From Saccharum officinarum (Eukaryota; Streptophyta; Magnoliopsida; Poales; Poaceae), in contig CM036160.1 of NCBI GenBank assembly GCA_020631735.1, positions 2,898,407 to 2,962,406 on the forward strand: 64,000 nt of DNA. The letters are read 5' to 3'. The translations under genes were made by a program, and so were the position numbers. The notes beneath the pieces were generated by a model. The model had not been told where the DNA came from and did not search any database. It saw only the letters and a program-made list of their open reading frames with translations. The number at the start of each line of letters is the position of its first letter. The first letter of the stretch is position 1. Below, piece by piece: positions 50,051 to 62,423 of this stretch.

Positions 50051-52909
50051 TGTAACACCCAAATTTTAGGAGTAATAAATTTTAAATAATTTAGAGAGAG
50101 GGAATTAAAATTTTAAAAACTATTTGGTGATGCATTCATGCTGTTGCATTTATTTTATTTTGTGGTGTGGATATATTTGTTTTATTTGATTTGGTTAGGA
50201 AAATTTGATTTGAAAATGTGTTTGGAAAATTAGAAAAAGAAAAAAACAAAGAAAAAAAAAGAAACAACTTACCTTCTTACCTTCTTGGCCCGAAGGCCGT
50301 CGGACGGCCTGCTTACCTCCGCGCCTGCCCGCGTGGGCCGATCAGCGTCCCGGCCCAGCAGCCGAGCCAGCCCAAGTCTGCAGCCACGCGTTCATCAGGT
50401 CGCTGACCGCTGGACCCCACATGTCAGTCGTCTTCCTCCTCCCGTGTTCGAGCCGGACTCCGAACTGGAGTACCGCCGCCGCCTTTCTCGTGATTTCCCG
50501 GAGAGTCTTACCCGAACACGGCCAATAGAAGCCATAAATAGGACGCCTTGACCCTCTAGTTTCCGTTTTTCATCTAAACCGTGAACTCTACCGCAAGGAA
50601 TCGAAGGTTGGGTTGAGTGGTTGGAGGTGACGGTTGCTCGCGGGTGGAGCCGTTGGGTGGATTCGGGGCCGACTTCGTGGCATTGGTGAGACTGCATTCT
50701 TCTCCTCTTTAGTTCTAGGCTATCCTTTGGGTGTAGGTGGTCCTAGTCGTGGTTTTGAAGCTCGCCGATGGTGCGGCAATGGCGCCGCCGCCCCTTGTTG
50801 CTGTGCGTCGCGTGTGGTTCACGTGGTTAGTTTTTCTAGCGTATTTGAGTTCGCGCGAAGTTTCTCTTTCCGTAGGATCAAACGCGGGCTTGAATGGTGG
50901 TCTCGGTGGGGAGAACCGCCATCGCCGGCCATGGAAGGGCCGCCGGCCATGGTGGCCGCCGGCCGGACCTGGAGAAGGAGATCGGATTTTTACTGTGGAG
51001 TTGATGATGAATGTGAGCCGTCCGATTTGAAATCAAGGGCCCAGATTAGAACTTACCCCTTCGCGGGTAAATTTGTTAAAGAGCCCCTGGGTTTATTAGT
51101 AATCAACCCGCCGTCCATAGCGTACTACTGAAAAGGTGTTTTCGTGTTTTGAAAGCGTATTCTCTCCCGGTAAATCAAAAATACGTTTTCGGATATTTAC
51201 AGTTTTTGCCACTAAACTTGTTTTGGTCATAAAAACTTCGTTTTAACTCCGATTTGATCCGTTCAAGTTGCGTTAGGTTCGTATTTGCGAGCTCTACATG
51301 TTAGTATAGTTGTACAGTAGGTTGGGAAAGTTTAATTTTCGAGTTTATATTAAAATAATTATTTATCTATAGGAAATCTTAGAAAATTCATAACTTATAC
51401 GTTTTAACTCCGAATTTGGTGATCTTTGCGTCTGTGTGATCGTAGAAACGTGTAGAAGAGTTTTATAAACTTTTATTAATGTTTTGTTATTGTTGGTGTA
51501 CTGTTCTAATTTTATCTCTTTGTTTGCTTCGTGTATGTTTGATTGGATGCATGTGTGTTGTTGATTGATGATCGAGTATAGACGGTGAGCAGTATCTGGA
51601 CGATCAAGAGTATTATTTTGAGCCAGACCAGCAGTATCATCAGGAAAGCTTTGATTAAGGCAAGTATAACATGGGACCATCCTTGTTGTCCTATTCACTG
51701 AAATTATCATACATATGCATGTGTCTTCCTTGACAACCTTAGAGATTATAACTTAGTGATTGATACCTTGATTCCTTGTCAACCTTGGGATGCATTTGGG
51801 TAGCTATTGCTAGTGCTTAATTATGAACAATGATCTTGTAATTTGACTAATAGATTATGCAATCAACCTTTAATGATGATTTTATTACTGTTGAAAAGGG
51901 GGCTAGAGCAAGGGGTTATATTGTTGCTCTGGTTTCTCTCCATAAGGACTTATCTGTACATGACCATCCGGGATATACAGTACAGCTGTGAGGGCTATAT
52001 GGCTCTGGCTCTAGTTGTTCAAGAGACTTTTTCTAGCTTGTTAGAGGTTACCTTAAATGGCGTAAGAATGGCTTGCCACTTTGGGTGTAGTGCGAGCCCC
52101 TGGCCTAGTGTGTATAGGCTGCGGTTGTTGTGCCACAGGGAAGGGGGTTCTACATCTGCCTGCCGAGTGAATCTAATGGCCCTAACTTGTTAGACGAACT
52201 TTTGAGTGGCTTTATATGGTCTCTGATGTTTTGGGCCTTGCAAACCCATGCATTTGGAAATCATGACTCACAGTGAAAGTGTACACCTCTGCGCAGAGTT
52301 AAAACTGGTATACTAGCCGTGCTCACGGATACGAGCGGCCTTGGAACATCTACAGAATAGTTGATCACCATTGTTATATCATGCTTAATTATTGTTGATT
52401 ATTATTATGCTCATGTTAATGCTATTCATTATCCTTATTACAATTGATCATTGATTCATTAATGGGATTTGGATTACCTTGATGCTACTCAATTGCTAAT
52501 TATATGATGATTAAAAGCTAAACGCAGTTAAAACAGTGTCTAGCCTTTTTGAGCCTCATGAACCCTGTGTTAGACTTGTTGAGTTCGACATGGACTCACT
52601 CTTGCTATTTCCCAACACTCCAGTGTGTAGTAAGATGCTACTCGGAAAAAGGACAAAGGTGTAGTGGAGTTTCCAGAAGACTAGTAGAAGTGCTAGGCAT
52701 ATGTTACCCCCAGTCAGCCGTCCCTGAGAAGAATGGAGCCCGAAGTTTAGTCACCGTTCCGCGATACTCTGATGTAAGTGTTAATATAGCTATGTATACG
52801 GTATATAATAACATTGTTTATGATACTTTTTCATTCTGGCATATGTGTGGACTTCCTGGGCACACATATGATTAGCCTGGTTTTGTTCTTTAGAAAACTG
52901 GGTGTGACA
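50051..52909 (+). repeat. 5' LTR of the Del/Tekay element
   Basis: AT-rich start, GC-rich pocket at about 50280-51020 (probable promoter and leader area), AT-rich remainder. Differences from the 3' LTR include CGAACACGG versus CGAACATGG near 50515 and 57884, and AAAACTGGG versus AAAACCGGG at the end. Confidence 0.88.
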
Positions 52910-52912
52910 GAG

Positions 52913-52924
52913 TGGTATCAGAGC
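52913..52924 (+). promoter_or_regulatory. Primer-binding site, initiator Met tRNA
   Basis: TGGTATCAGAGC, three bases after the LTR end. Confidence 0.93.
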
Positions 52925-55246
52925 GGTGTTGACTGTAGGACGTATGCCAAGTAGCACTGGACGTATTCTAAAACTCATTTTACGATAAAACTATTTTGTC
53001 ATCCCTTGACTCATTGATTTTGACTATTCCTCTTCCTTGTCTTGTTGTATCCTCTCCTTGATAGCTTCCTTTGAGCTATTATTTCTTACTACCTTGGATT
53101 TTGTTTTATGTTGTTTTTACTAAAAGTTTTCTGATCTTACCTGGTTCAAAGATTCGATGGCATTTCATCATCCATGCTTTTCTATTAGGATGACCACTAT
53201 TATTGAAGAAGCACGTGTAGTACCGATGATGTGATGTGTGCTTGTTTTGCTTGATGTGTTGCTTGTGTGTTGTTCTTGTTCTCGTGTTTCAAAGGTAGGC
53301 CCGGAAGGTATAAGTCTTGAGAAGTAGCTCGATCTATGTTAAGTGGGGTAGTGACATCTTGTATCTTACTTATCTTTCAATCGATCCTAATTTTGCCATT
53401 TTCTCTTACACCGTCCTGTCTACCCTTGGTTGTCATGCTATCTTATTAATCTCATCTTAATGGATGATCAACACATGAAGGACTTATCATTAGCAGCAAG
53501 CTTTAGAGAAAGTGTTGCCTTCAATGACATCGCCAGGTGGAATAAGATCTTTGTTAAGTGGGGTAGCATCTGCTCTCAACAACAGCAAGTCCTGAATATC
53601 TCAAGCGACGAGGCATGAGGAGGCATGAAGAACTAAAGATCAAACTTTATCTTTCTTGTCATCTTTTGGCTATCCTCGATCCATGTCTTATATCTCATCA
53701 ACACAAAGCAAAGAAGCATGAAGACTTGAAGATTAGTGTTATCTATCTCTCTAGTGTCTTTGAATCTCGTTTCTACCTTATCCTGTTTTTTTATAGCAGT
53801 CTGTCTTCCTTAGCTTATATCTCTATTTTTGGATGCCCAAAAATCATGGATAAATTCTGGACAATAGTAGATTTTAATATCTTTCTCTGACCGTAAGAAC
53901 CACCCTGATATCTATTATGGTTTGGGATTTATGAAAATCACAAGGCGACGTATCTATGCTGTCAGCAATCTGGAATAGTTTCTGTTGTGCACAGTTTTAG
54001 ACTACCTTAACTGCAGAATTTGGAGAAGTGTTCTATAAGGAAGTTGTAGTAAATTTGATAAGCTTTCCAACGGTATAAGCTACGACATCATTGGATTCAT
54101 AGAACTCGAATTATAACTGTATTTCTGCACTGCCATTTTTCTGCTCGCGAGGAAGTACAAGTTACTTGTTCTTGGATATGCTCATGAGTCTCTTTGAGAT
54201 GATAGAAGGACATGATGGTAGTTATCACTCAGAAACAAATGCAATCTATCCATTGGTGTTCTCCAATTGATCTCTTCTTAAGGGGTTTGCCGAACTAAAA
54301 GACAATACAAGATGAAGGTTTATAGGTTCTGTCTCATCACCTGGAAGCATCAACTAGCTACATGGTTGTAAAGTCACTATCGAGCGCAAGTATCTTTTCT
54401 CGGGGTTGGTAACCTGTTAGAACATTTATAAGAATCATAAGGGTCTAAAGGAGACATTTATGAAGTTGGTTATGAGCTTGTGGCATCATCATTGCATAAG
54501 AGTTGCTGAAGGAAAAGGAACTTAAGGAGCAGGCTTATAAGGAGATTGACCAATTAAGGGCGGAGTTAGGTCGTTCCAAGATTTATGAGAAGCTTAACTA
54601 GAAAGTAGGAAAAATCCCTAGGTAATAAGAACGATAGTAGTTGCGAGTCAATTTTAAGTTGGATTGTTTTGAGGGTCAGTTTGTGGTGTGAACAATTGTG
54701 TGATTGATGGATTGTTAATGTGATAATGTGTGATTTGGATCTTTGTAATGTGTGCTGGAGTTTTGTAGACATGCCTACAAGTTCCATGGTTAAGAATAAT
54801 TAAGTTTGATCAAAATATATTAGTTGGTTATGAGGTAAACATAGTTCTGTCCTTTGCTGATTTTTGGATCAGTCTGGGATGTTTTAGAAATAACTTAAAA
54901 TCCGTTCATGAGAAATTTAAGAAATTATACTGGGAATAATTATACTTCTATATCTTTCCAACCCCGCAAGAATCACTCTAATATCTATTAAGAGCTAAGA
55001 GATATATCTATTCCAAGTTGGGGTTACTGCACAGTCTGGAATTCTGAAACAGTTTCGGTTAAGTTCAGTTTTTGGCCAACTATTTGACAGATTCAGAAAA
55101 AGTGTTGTGAATAAAAGTTGTAGATAATTTTGTAAGCTTTCCAACCATGTAAAGATCATCTGAATTGGACGTCTGTAGCTCGAGATATGACAGTTTTACT
55201 GAGTTACTGAAATTGGAATTTGCCCAAAGAAATCAGATTTTGCTTA
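52925..55246 (+). other. Interior lacking gag, protease and RT core
   Basis: About 2.3 kb where gag, protease and the first part of reverse transcriptase should lie. No such motifs are visible. Short open frames include a charged coiled-coil-like run of about 30 codons (KEKELKEQAYKEIDQLRAEL, near 54509-54570). The sequence is AT-rich. Either the coding half was deleted and replaced by other sequence, or it derives from a non-autonomous relative. Confidence 0.5.
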
Positions 55247-57360
55247 TCTATTGAATTGGAAACCACCTACTGATGCTAGCGAGATTCGCAGTTTCTTGGA
55301 TTTAGCTGGATATTACAGATGGTTCATTGAAGGGTTTTCTAAACTTGCTAAACCTATGACATCTCTGTTAAAGAAGAATGCCAAGTTTGTGTGGTCTGAT
55401 AAATGTCAAGCTAGTTTTGAAGAATTGAAGAAGAGGTTGACTACAGTGCCTGTATTGGTTTTGCCAGATTTGAGTAAGAAGTTTTCTATTTATTGTGATG
55501 CTTCTCGTCAAGGTTTGGGATGTGTTCTTATTCAAGAAGGCAGAGTTGTGGCTTATGCATCTAGGCAGTTGAGAAAGCATGAGTTGAATTATCCTACACA
55601 TGATTTGGAGTTAGCAGCTGTAGTGCATGCTTTAAAGATTTGGAGACATTATTTGATTGGACATAAGAGTGATATATACACTGATCATAAGAGTTTGAAG
55701 TATATTTTCACTCAGTCAGATCTGAATTTGAGGCAACGCAGATGGTTAGAGTTGATTAAGGATTATGATATTGAGATACACTATCATCCTAGTAAGGCTA
55801 AAAAAAGTAGCTGATGCTCTTAGTAGGAAAAGTTATGCCAATGAGATACGGTCGTTGTCTATGACTAGTGAGTTATGTGCTGAATTTGAATATTTGAATT
55901 TAGGAATTGTTACTAATACAATGGAATTAGTGATAGAGCCTACTTTAGAGTAAGAAATTTACAAGGGTCAGTTGAAGGATGAGAAACTGAAGGAGATAGC
56001 AGAAGATATAGTGATTGGTAAGTCACCAGGCTTTCGGATGGATGATAATGGAATTTTGTGGTTTGGAAAGAGGCTGTGTGTACCTGAGGATCAAACTGTT
56101 AGATAGGCAATTCTTCACGAAGCTCGTGAGTCAGCTTATTCTATTCATCTTGGTAGTACTAAGATGTATTTGGATCTGAAACAGAAATATTGGTGGGTTA
56201 GATTTAAGCGAGATGTGGTTGAGTATGTGGCATTGTGTGACACTTGTCAGAGGGTGAAAGCAGAGCATCAGAGACCTGCTGGATTGTTGCAACCAATGAA
56301 GATTCCTGAATGGAAGTGGGAAGAAGTTGGTATGGACTTTATAGTAGGGTTACCACGTACTCAGAGAGGATTTGACTCTATTTGGGTGATAGTAGATCGG
56401 TTAACTAAAGTTGCTCATTTTATACCAGTTAAGACTACTTACCATGGACCAAAATTAGCGGAGTTGTATATGGAAAGAATAGTATGTTTGCATGGAGTTC
56501 CAAAGAAGATTGTATCTGATCGTGGATCGCAGTTTACGCCGCACTTTTGAAAAGCTATACATGAATCATTGGGAACAAAATTGAATTTTAGTACAGCATA
56601 TCATCCACAGACAGATGGACAGACTGAAAGGACCAAACAGGTATTAGAGGATATGTTGAGAGCTTGTGCATTGCAATATGGAACTAGTTGGGATAAGAGT
56701 TTGCCTTATGCAGAATTCTCTTACAATAATAGTTATCAACAGAGTCTTAAGATGGCACCATTTGAGGCTTTGTATGGACGTAAGTGTAGAACTCCATTGT
56801 TTTGGGATCAGACAGGTGAATCTCAGGTGTTTGGTATAGATGTTCTTAGAAACGCAGAAGATCAAGTGCGAGTGATTCGTGAGAATTTGAGAGTAGCGCA
56901 GTCTCGTCAGAAGAGTTATGCTGATAATAGGAGAAGAGATCTAGTTTTTGAGATAGGTGATTATGTCTATTTGAAGGTGTCACCTATGAGAAGTGTGAAG
57001 AGGTTTAACATGAAAGGCAAATTAGCACCAAGGTATGTTGGACCATTTAAAGTTATTACTAGACGTGGGAAAGTTGCTTATCAATTAGAGTTGCCTGAAA
57101 ATTTATCTGGAGTGCATGATGTGTTCCATGTTTCACAACTTAAGAAGTGTTTACGGGTGCCTGAGGAGCAGATACCTTTAGAAGAGTTGACTGTTAAAGA
57201 GGATCTTACATATGAAGAGTTTCCAATCAAGGTTTTAGAGACTGCTGAGAGAGTTACTCGAAGTCGGATTATTAAAATGTGCAAAGTGCAGTGGAATCGA
57301 TATTCAGAGGCAGAGGCAACTTGGGGAAGAGAGGATGAATTGAGGAAATCATATCCGTAG
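55247..57360 (+). pseudogene. Del/Tekay pol remnant: RT end, RNase H, integrase, chromodomain
   Basis: It starts abruptly at [15 protein letters not shown] in the RT thumb/connection region, so the catalytic YxDD part is missing. RNase H follows with [21 protein letters not shown] and [11 protein letters not shown]. Integrase: HHCC zinc finger (LHEARESAYSIHLGS ... CDTCQRVK, about 56110-56260), then catalytic Asp in GMDFIVGLP (about 56330), Asp in VSDRGSQFT (about 56516), Glu in APFEALYG (about 56760). GPY/F-like module (GPFKVITRRGKVAYQLELP) and a C-terminal chromodomain (FPIKVLETAERVTRSR, VQWNRYSEAEATWGRED). Damage: frameshift in the A-run near 55801, stops at 55951-55953, 56104-56106 and 56548-56550. 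Such chromodomains are known to direct insertion to heterochromatin. Confidence 0.9.
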
Positions 57361-57400
57361 TTGTTTGAGTAAGCAGTTCAATCTCGAGGACGAGATTCTT

Positions 57401-57410
57401 TTAAGGGGGG
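57401..57410 (+). promoter_or_regulatory. Polypurine tract of the Del/Tekay element
   Basis: TTAAGGGGGG, seven bases before the 3' LTR, preceded by ACGAGATTCTT as in other chromoviruses of this lineage. Confidence 0.88.
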
Positions 57411-57417
57411 TAGAATT

Positions 57418-60286
57418 TGTAACACCCAAATTTTAGGAGTAATAAATTTTAAATAATTTAGAGAGAGGGAATTAAAATTTTAAAACTATTTGGTGATGCA
57501 TTCATGCTGTTGCATTTATTTTATTTTGTGGTGTGGATATATTTGTTTTATTTGATTTGGTTTAGGAAAATTTGATTTGAAAATGTGTTTGGAAAATTAG
57601 AAAAAGAAAAGAAACAAAAGAAAAAAAAAGAAACAACTTACCTTCTTACCTTCTTGGCCCGAAGGCCGTCGGACGGCCTGCTTACCTCCGCGCCTGCCCG
57701 CGTGGGCCGATCAGCGTCCCGGCCCAGCAGCCGAGCCAGCCCAAGTCTGCAGCCACGCGTTCATCAGGTCGCTGACCGCTGGACCCCACATGTCAGTCGT
57801 CTTCCTCCTCCCGTGTTCGAGCCGGACTCCGAACTGGAGTACCGCCGCCGCCTTTCTCGTGATTTCCCGGAGAGTCTTACCCGAACATGGCCAATAGAAG
57901 CCATAAATAGGACGCCTTGACCCTCTAGTTTCCGTTTTTCATCTAAACCGTGAACTCTACCGCAAGGAATCGAAGGTTTAGGGTTGAGGTGGTTGGAGGT
58001 GACGGTTGCTAGAGGGTGGAGCCGTTGGGTGGATTCGGGGCCGACTTCGTGGCATTGGTGAGACTGCATTCTTCTCCTCTTTAGTTCTAGGCTATTCCTT
58101 TGGGTGTAGGTGGTCCTAGTCGTGGTTTTGAAGCTCGCCGATGGTGCGGCAATGGCGCCGCCGCCCCTTGTTGCTGTGCGCCGCGTGTGGTTCACGTGGT
58201 TAGTTTTTCTTAGCGTATTTGAGTTCGCGCGAAGTTTCTCTTTCCGTAGGATCAAACGCGGGCTTGAATGGTGGTCTCGGTGGGGAGAACCGCCATCGCC
58301 GGCCATGGAAGGGCCGCCGGCCATGGTGGCCGCCGGCCGGACCTGGAGAAGGAGATCGGATTTTCTACTGTGGAGTTGATGATGAATGTGAGCCGTCCGA
58401 TTTGAAATCAAGGGCCCAGATTAGAACTTACCCCTTCGCGGGTAAATTTGTTAAAGAGCCCCTGGGTTTATTAGTAATCAACCCGCCGTCCATAGCGTAC
58501 TACTGAAAAGGTGTTTTCGTGTTTTGAAAGCGTATTCTCTCCTGGTAAATCAAAAATACGTTTTCGGATATTTACAGTTTTGCCACTAAACTTGTTTTGG
58601 TCATAAAAACTTCGTTTTAACTCCGATTTGATCCGTTCAAGTTGCGTTAGGTTCGTATTTGCGAGCTCTACATGTTAGTATAGTTGTACAGTAGGTTGGG
58701 AAAGTTTAATTTTCGAGTTTATATTAAAATAATTATTTATCTATAGGAAATCTTAGAAAATTCATAACTTATACGTTTTAACTCCGAATTTGGTGATCTT
58801 TGCGTCTGTGTGATCGTAGAAACGTGTAGAAGAGTTTTATAAACTTTTATTAATGTTTTGTTATTGTTGGTGTACTGTTCTAATTGTATCTCTTTGTTTG
58901 CTTCGTGTATGTTTGATTGGATGCATGTGTGTTGTTGATTGATGATCGAGTATAGACGGTGAGCAGTATCTGGACGATCAAGAGTATTATTTTGAGCCAG
59001 ACCAGCAGTATCATCAGGAAAGCTTTGATTAAGGCAAGTATAACATGGGACCATCCTTGTTGTCCTATTCACTGAAATTATCATACATATGCATGTGTCT
59101 TCCTTGACAACCTTAGAGATTATAACTTAGTGATTGATACCTTGATTCCTTGTCAACCTTGGGATGCATTTGGGTAGCTATTGCTAGTGCTTAATTATGA
59201 ACAATGATCTTGTAATTTGACTAATGGATTATGCAATCAACCTTTAATGATGATTTTATTACTGTTGAAAAGGGGGCTAGAGCAAGGGGTTATATTGCTG
59301 CTCTGGTTTCTCTCCATAAGGACTTATCTGTACATGACCATCCGGGACATACAGTACAGCTGTGAGGGCTATATGGCTCTGGCTCTAGTTGTTCAAGAGA
59401 CTTTTTCTAGCTTGTTAGAGGTTACCTTAAATGGCGTAAGAATGGCTTGCCACTTTGGGTGTAGTGCGAGCCCCTGGCCTAGTGTGTATAGGCTGCGGTT
59501 GTTGTGCCACAGGGAAGGAGGGTTCTACATCTGCCTGCCGAGTGAATCTAATGGCCCTAACTTGTTAGACGAACTTTTGAGTGGCTTTATATGGTCTCTG
59601 ATGTTTTGGGCCTTGCAAACCCATGCATTTGGAAATCATGACTCACAGTGAAAGTGTACACCTCTGCGCAGAGTTAAAAACTGGTATACTAGCCGTGCTC
59701 ACGGATACGAGCGGCCTTGGAACATCTACAGAATAGTTGATCACCATTGTTATATCATGCTTAATTATTGTTGATTATTATTATGCTCATGTTAATGCTA
59801 TTCATTATCCTTATTACAATTGATCATTGATTCATTAATGGGATTTGGATTACCTTGATGCTACTCAATTGCTAATTATATGATGATTAAAAGCTAAACG
59901 CAGTTAAAACAGTGTCTAGCCTTTTTGAGCCTCATGAACCCTGTGTTATACTTGTTGAGTTCGACATGGACTCACTCTTGCTATTTCCCCAACACTCCAG
60001 TGTGTAGTAAGATGCTACTCGGAAAAAGGACAAAGGTGTAGTGGAGTTTCCAGAAGACTAGTAGAAGTGCTAGGCATATGTTACCCCCAGTCAGCCGTCC
60101 CTGAGAAGAATGGAGCCCGAAGTTTAGTCACCGTTCCGCGATACTCTGATGTAAGTGTTAATATAGCTATGTATACGGTATATAATAACATTGTTTATGA
60201 TACTTTTTCATTCTGGCATATGTGTGGACTTCCTGGGCACACATATGATTAGCCTGGTTTTGTTCTTTAGAAAACCGGGTGTGACA
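57418..60286 (+). repeat. 3' LTR of the Del/Tekay element
   Basis: 2869 bp, matching 50051-52909 over its whole length with scattered substitutions and short indels. Confidence 0.88.
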
Positions 60287-61556
60287 TTTTCTTACTTAAA
60301 TAATGGTTTATATAATTGTTTTATAAGGCAGGGGGCTTAGACAAGTTTTGTCACTGGTTTCACACTTGCTTAAATCAGAAATGAATAAAAAAGGACAAAT
60401 TTGATTATTATATATTAAGGGGGAAACCGTGGACATGTTAAAGATATACCACCGCTTAGAAAGAGGTGGTGTATCACATAGCCCCAATCTATATTATGTG
60501 AAACCTATGCAAGTGGGGTTGCGGGATATATAGACCAAAACTAATTAATTCTATCGATCAGAGGCTATATGATGTATACATAAATGTATGGATATCCTAG
60601 TTTTTAAAAATGGGGGAGGGGGGTATGGTCTATAATGATTTTCTGAAAAGGATTTGGTCTATAGTATTATCCTTATGTTCTAAGACATCGAGGAGTTCAT
60701 TTCTACCAGCAATTACTTAAATAAGCGAAGTAAATAAGAAAAGGACGAAACTAGTGACTCAAGGGGTGGTTTTGTAACATACCATCACTTGATGGGGTGG
60801 TGTGTTCCAAGTAGGAACTATCCATGTAGCAGAATAAAGCGATAGCATAAAACCATGATTTCACACCTACCTCATTAAGCGGTGGTATCTTCTTTTGCTA
60901 TATTGATGCGAGAAAAAAGTGTTATCCAAGTGGAAATTAATTCGGTCAATTTAGATGAAAAGTTGGTGTCTCCATGGTGCTGTCAATTAATGTTCAAGAT
61001 GTGTTGCTTATAAAGGTGGTGGTGTGTCCTAGAAGTTTATAATATTTTTTTTATTAAAAATAGTTTATAAAGTTGTTCGTAGAACATGAGGCCATGGACA
61101 AGTGGACACTTTATGTTAGAGAAATATAGGAAAAAAATGGATAAAAATGCATGAGGAATTAAATGAAGTCACTGACATGTTCTAGAAACAAAGAGAAGAT
61201 ACCACCACTTAGTGAGCTAGTGTGTCCCACAACCATAAGCAACACGCAGTTATGCATGCAGGCTACCAACTCATGCAATTACTTTTCATGGCACAACTAA
61301 TAATTAAGTATTTGTTTTAAGGGGGCGAGGGATTTTGGCGAGTGAACTTTATCTCTAGCAATTAAGATAAGGTGGTGTGTCCCAAGTCTATAATGTTGTT
61401 TTTTTAAGAAAGCTGTGTACTTCTCACTTAACTTAAATAAAAGCAGCCAATTCCTAAAATAGAGAATTATACTTAGGCGAGTGGTAAGGCTAATAATCAT
61501 TTTATTAGGAGCGTGAACGATTTGAACTTTTCTTAGTAATTATTGACCGTATGCAT
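60287..61556. repeat. Older sequence with a recurrent hairpin motif ATACCACC...GGTGGTGT
   Basis: The motif ATACCACC(A/G)CTTA and its partner GGTGGTGTGTCCCAAG occur at 60446-60473, 60779-60808, 60863-60889 (inverted), 61012-61031, 61198-61229 and 61365-61384. At the first site the two halves form a hairpin. No coding sequence. The pattern resembles subterminal repeats of a DNA transposon, but no terminal repeats were found. The left part of this sequence probably continues at 49818-50050. Confidence 0.6.
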
Positions 61557-61682
61557 GCCCTATTTGCTTCCCTTATAATCCGTACTTTTCAGCTTGTTTT
61601 TTCAGTCGGAACAGTGTTTTTCTTTCATACCAAATTAGCGAACAATACTTTCAGCCATGACTTTTCAGCGAAGCGAACAGGC
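61557..61682. mobile_element. Small MITE with GCCCTGTTCGCTT-type ends
   Basis: Left end GCCCTATTTGCTTCCCTTAT, right end (inverse) GCCTGTTCGCTTCGCTGAAA, with ACTTTTCAGC arms inside. This family is frequent in Andropogoneae (GGCCCTGTTCGCTTGGCTTA). No clear target duplication. Superfamily not assigned. Confidence 0.5.
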
Positions 61683-62423
61683 TCGAGAGGGATTTTGGTG
61701 AGGAGGCTAGGGCAATAACTGGCCTTTTGGACCCTCTTTTTGGGGCTAAAAGTAGAGAGGGCTTGATAAAAAAACCAAAACAAATAATGTGGTTAGAGGG
61801 CTAAAGTCCACTTTATTGTCTCCAAGCTTTATTTTAGATTTACCTTTTGTTTTGTGGCTCTTCTCATATTGCCCATATAATGTTGTCTAAGCAAGAACTT
61901 CCTAAAATGTACTACAAATGAATTATAACATTTTTTATCGTTGTTTACCTTAAACTTAATTTGATCCATATTAAACAACTCCAGGCAGTGGGGATGGCGG
62001 GAGGGTGCGTTATGGTTCTAGTGGCGGCGGAGGCGGCCAGGCCAGGTTAGGGTGGCGGCGCCATGGCCGGAGCTTAGGACGACATGCAGGGGGAGGAGAA
62101 GAAAGAGGCCACCACAGGCGCACTAGGGTTTTGTCGGAGCTCCGGGCTACGGTCGCGACCACACGTAGGTCCAGCGAAACCTTAGCGCGTCACGGCAGGG
62201 CGGTGGGCGGTGGGTACACGAAGAAGGAGAAGGTATACCATGGATGTGACTGGAGCTGGGGGCGAGGGTGAGGAGCCAGTGGGGAGCGTGGAAGGAAGAA
62301 GAGAAGGCACGCAAGAGGCGAGGAAGAAGGAGGCTTGCGGGCAGTGGATGAGTGCTGGCAAGAGGCGAGGAAGGAGGCATGTGTGCATAACATTATCCGC
62401 CTACACACGCAGACTATAGTCAA
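61683..62423. other. Unassigned sequence with GC-rich patch
   Basis: AT-rich to about 61980, with CTAAAAGTAGAGAGGGC and AGAGGGCTAAAGTCC motifs. 61985-62400 is GC-rich (GGCGGCGGAGGCGG) with overlapping open frames on both strands that I take as compositional. No gene assigned. Confidence 0.3.

Larger units (their letters stand above)
50051..60286 (+). mobile_element. Del/Tekay-type chromovirus (Ty3/gypsy), internally deleted
   Basis: Two LTRs (50051-52909, 2859 bp; 57418-60286, 2869 bp), each TGTAACACCCAAATTTTAGG ... GGGTGTGACA. A primer site for initiator tRNA-Met (52913-52924) and a polypurine tract TTAAGGGGGG (57401-57410) are present. Flanking bases ATTTC (50046-50050) and TTTTC (60287-60291) are a probable target duplication with one change. 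Coding remains cover only the end of pol (55247-57360). LTR copies differ at roughly a dozen substitutions plus indels that I could spot, clearly more than the LARD-like pair. Confidence 0.88.
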
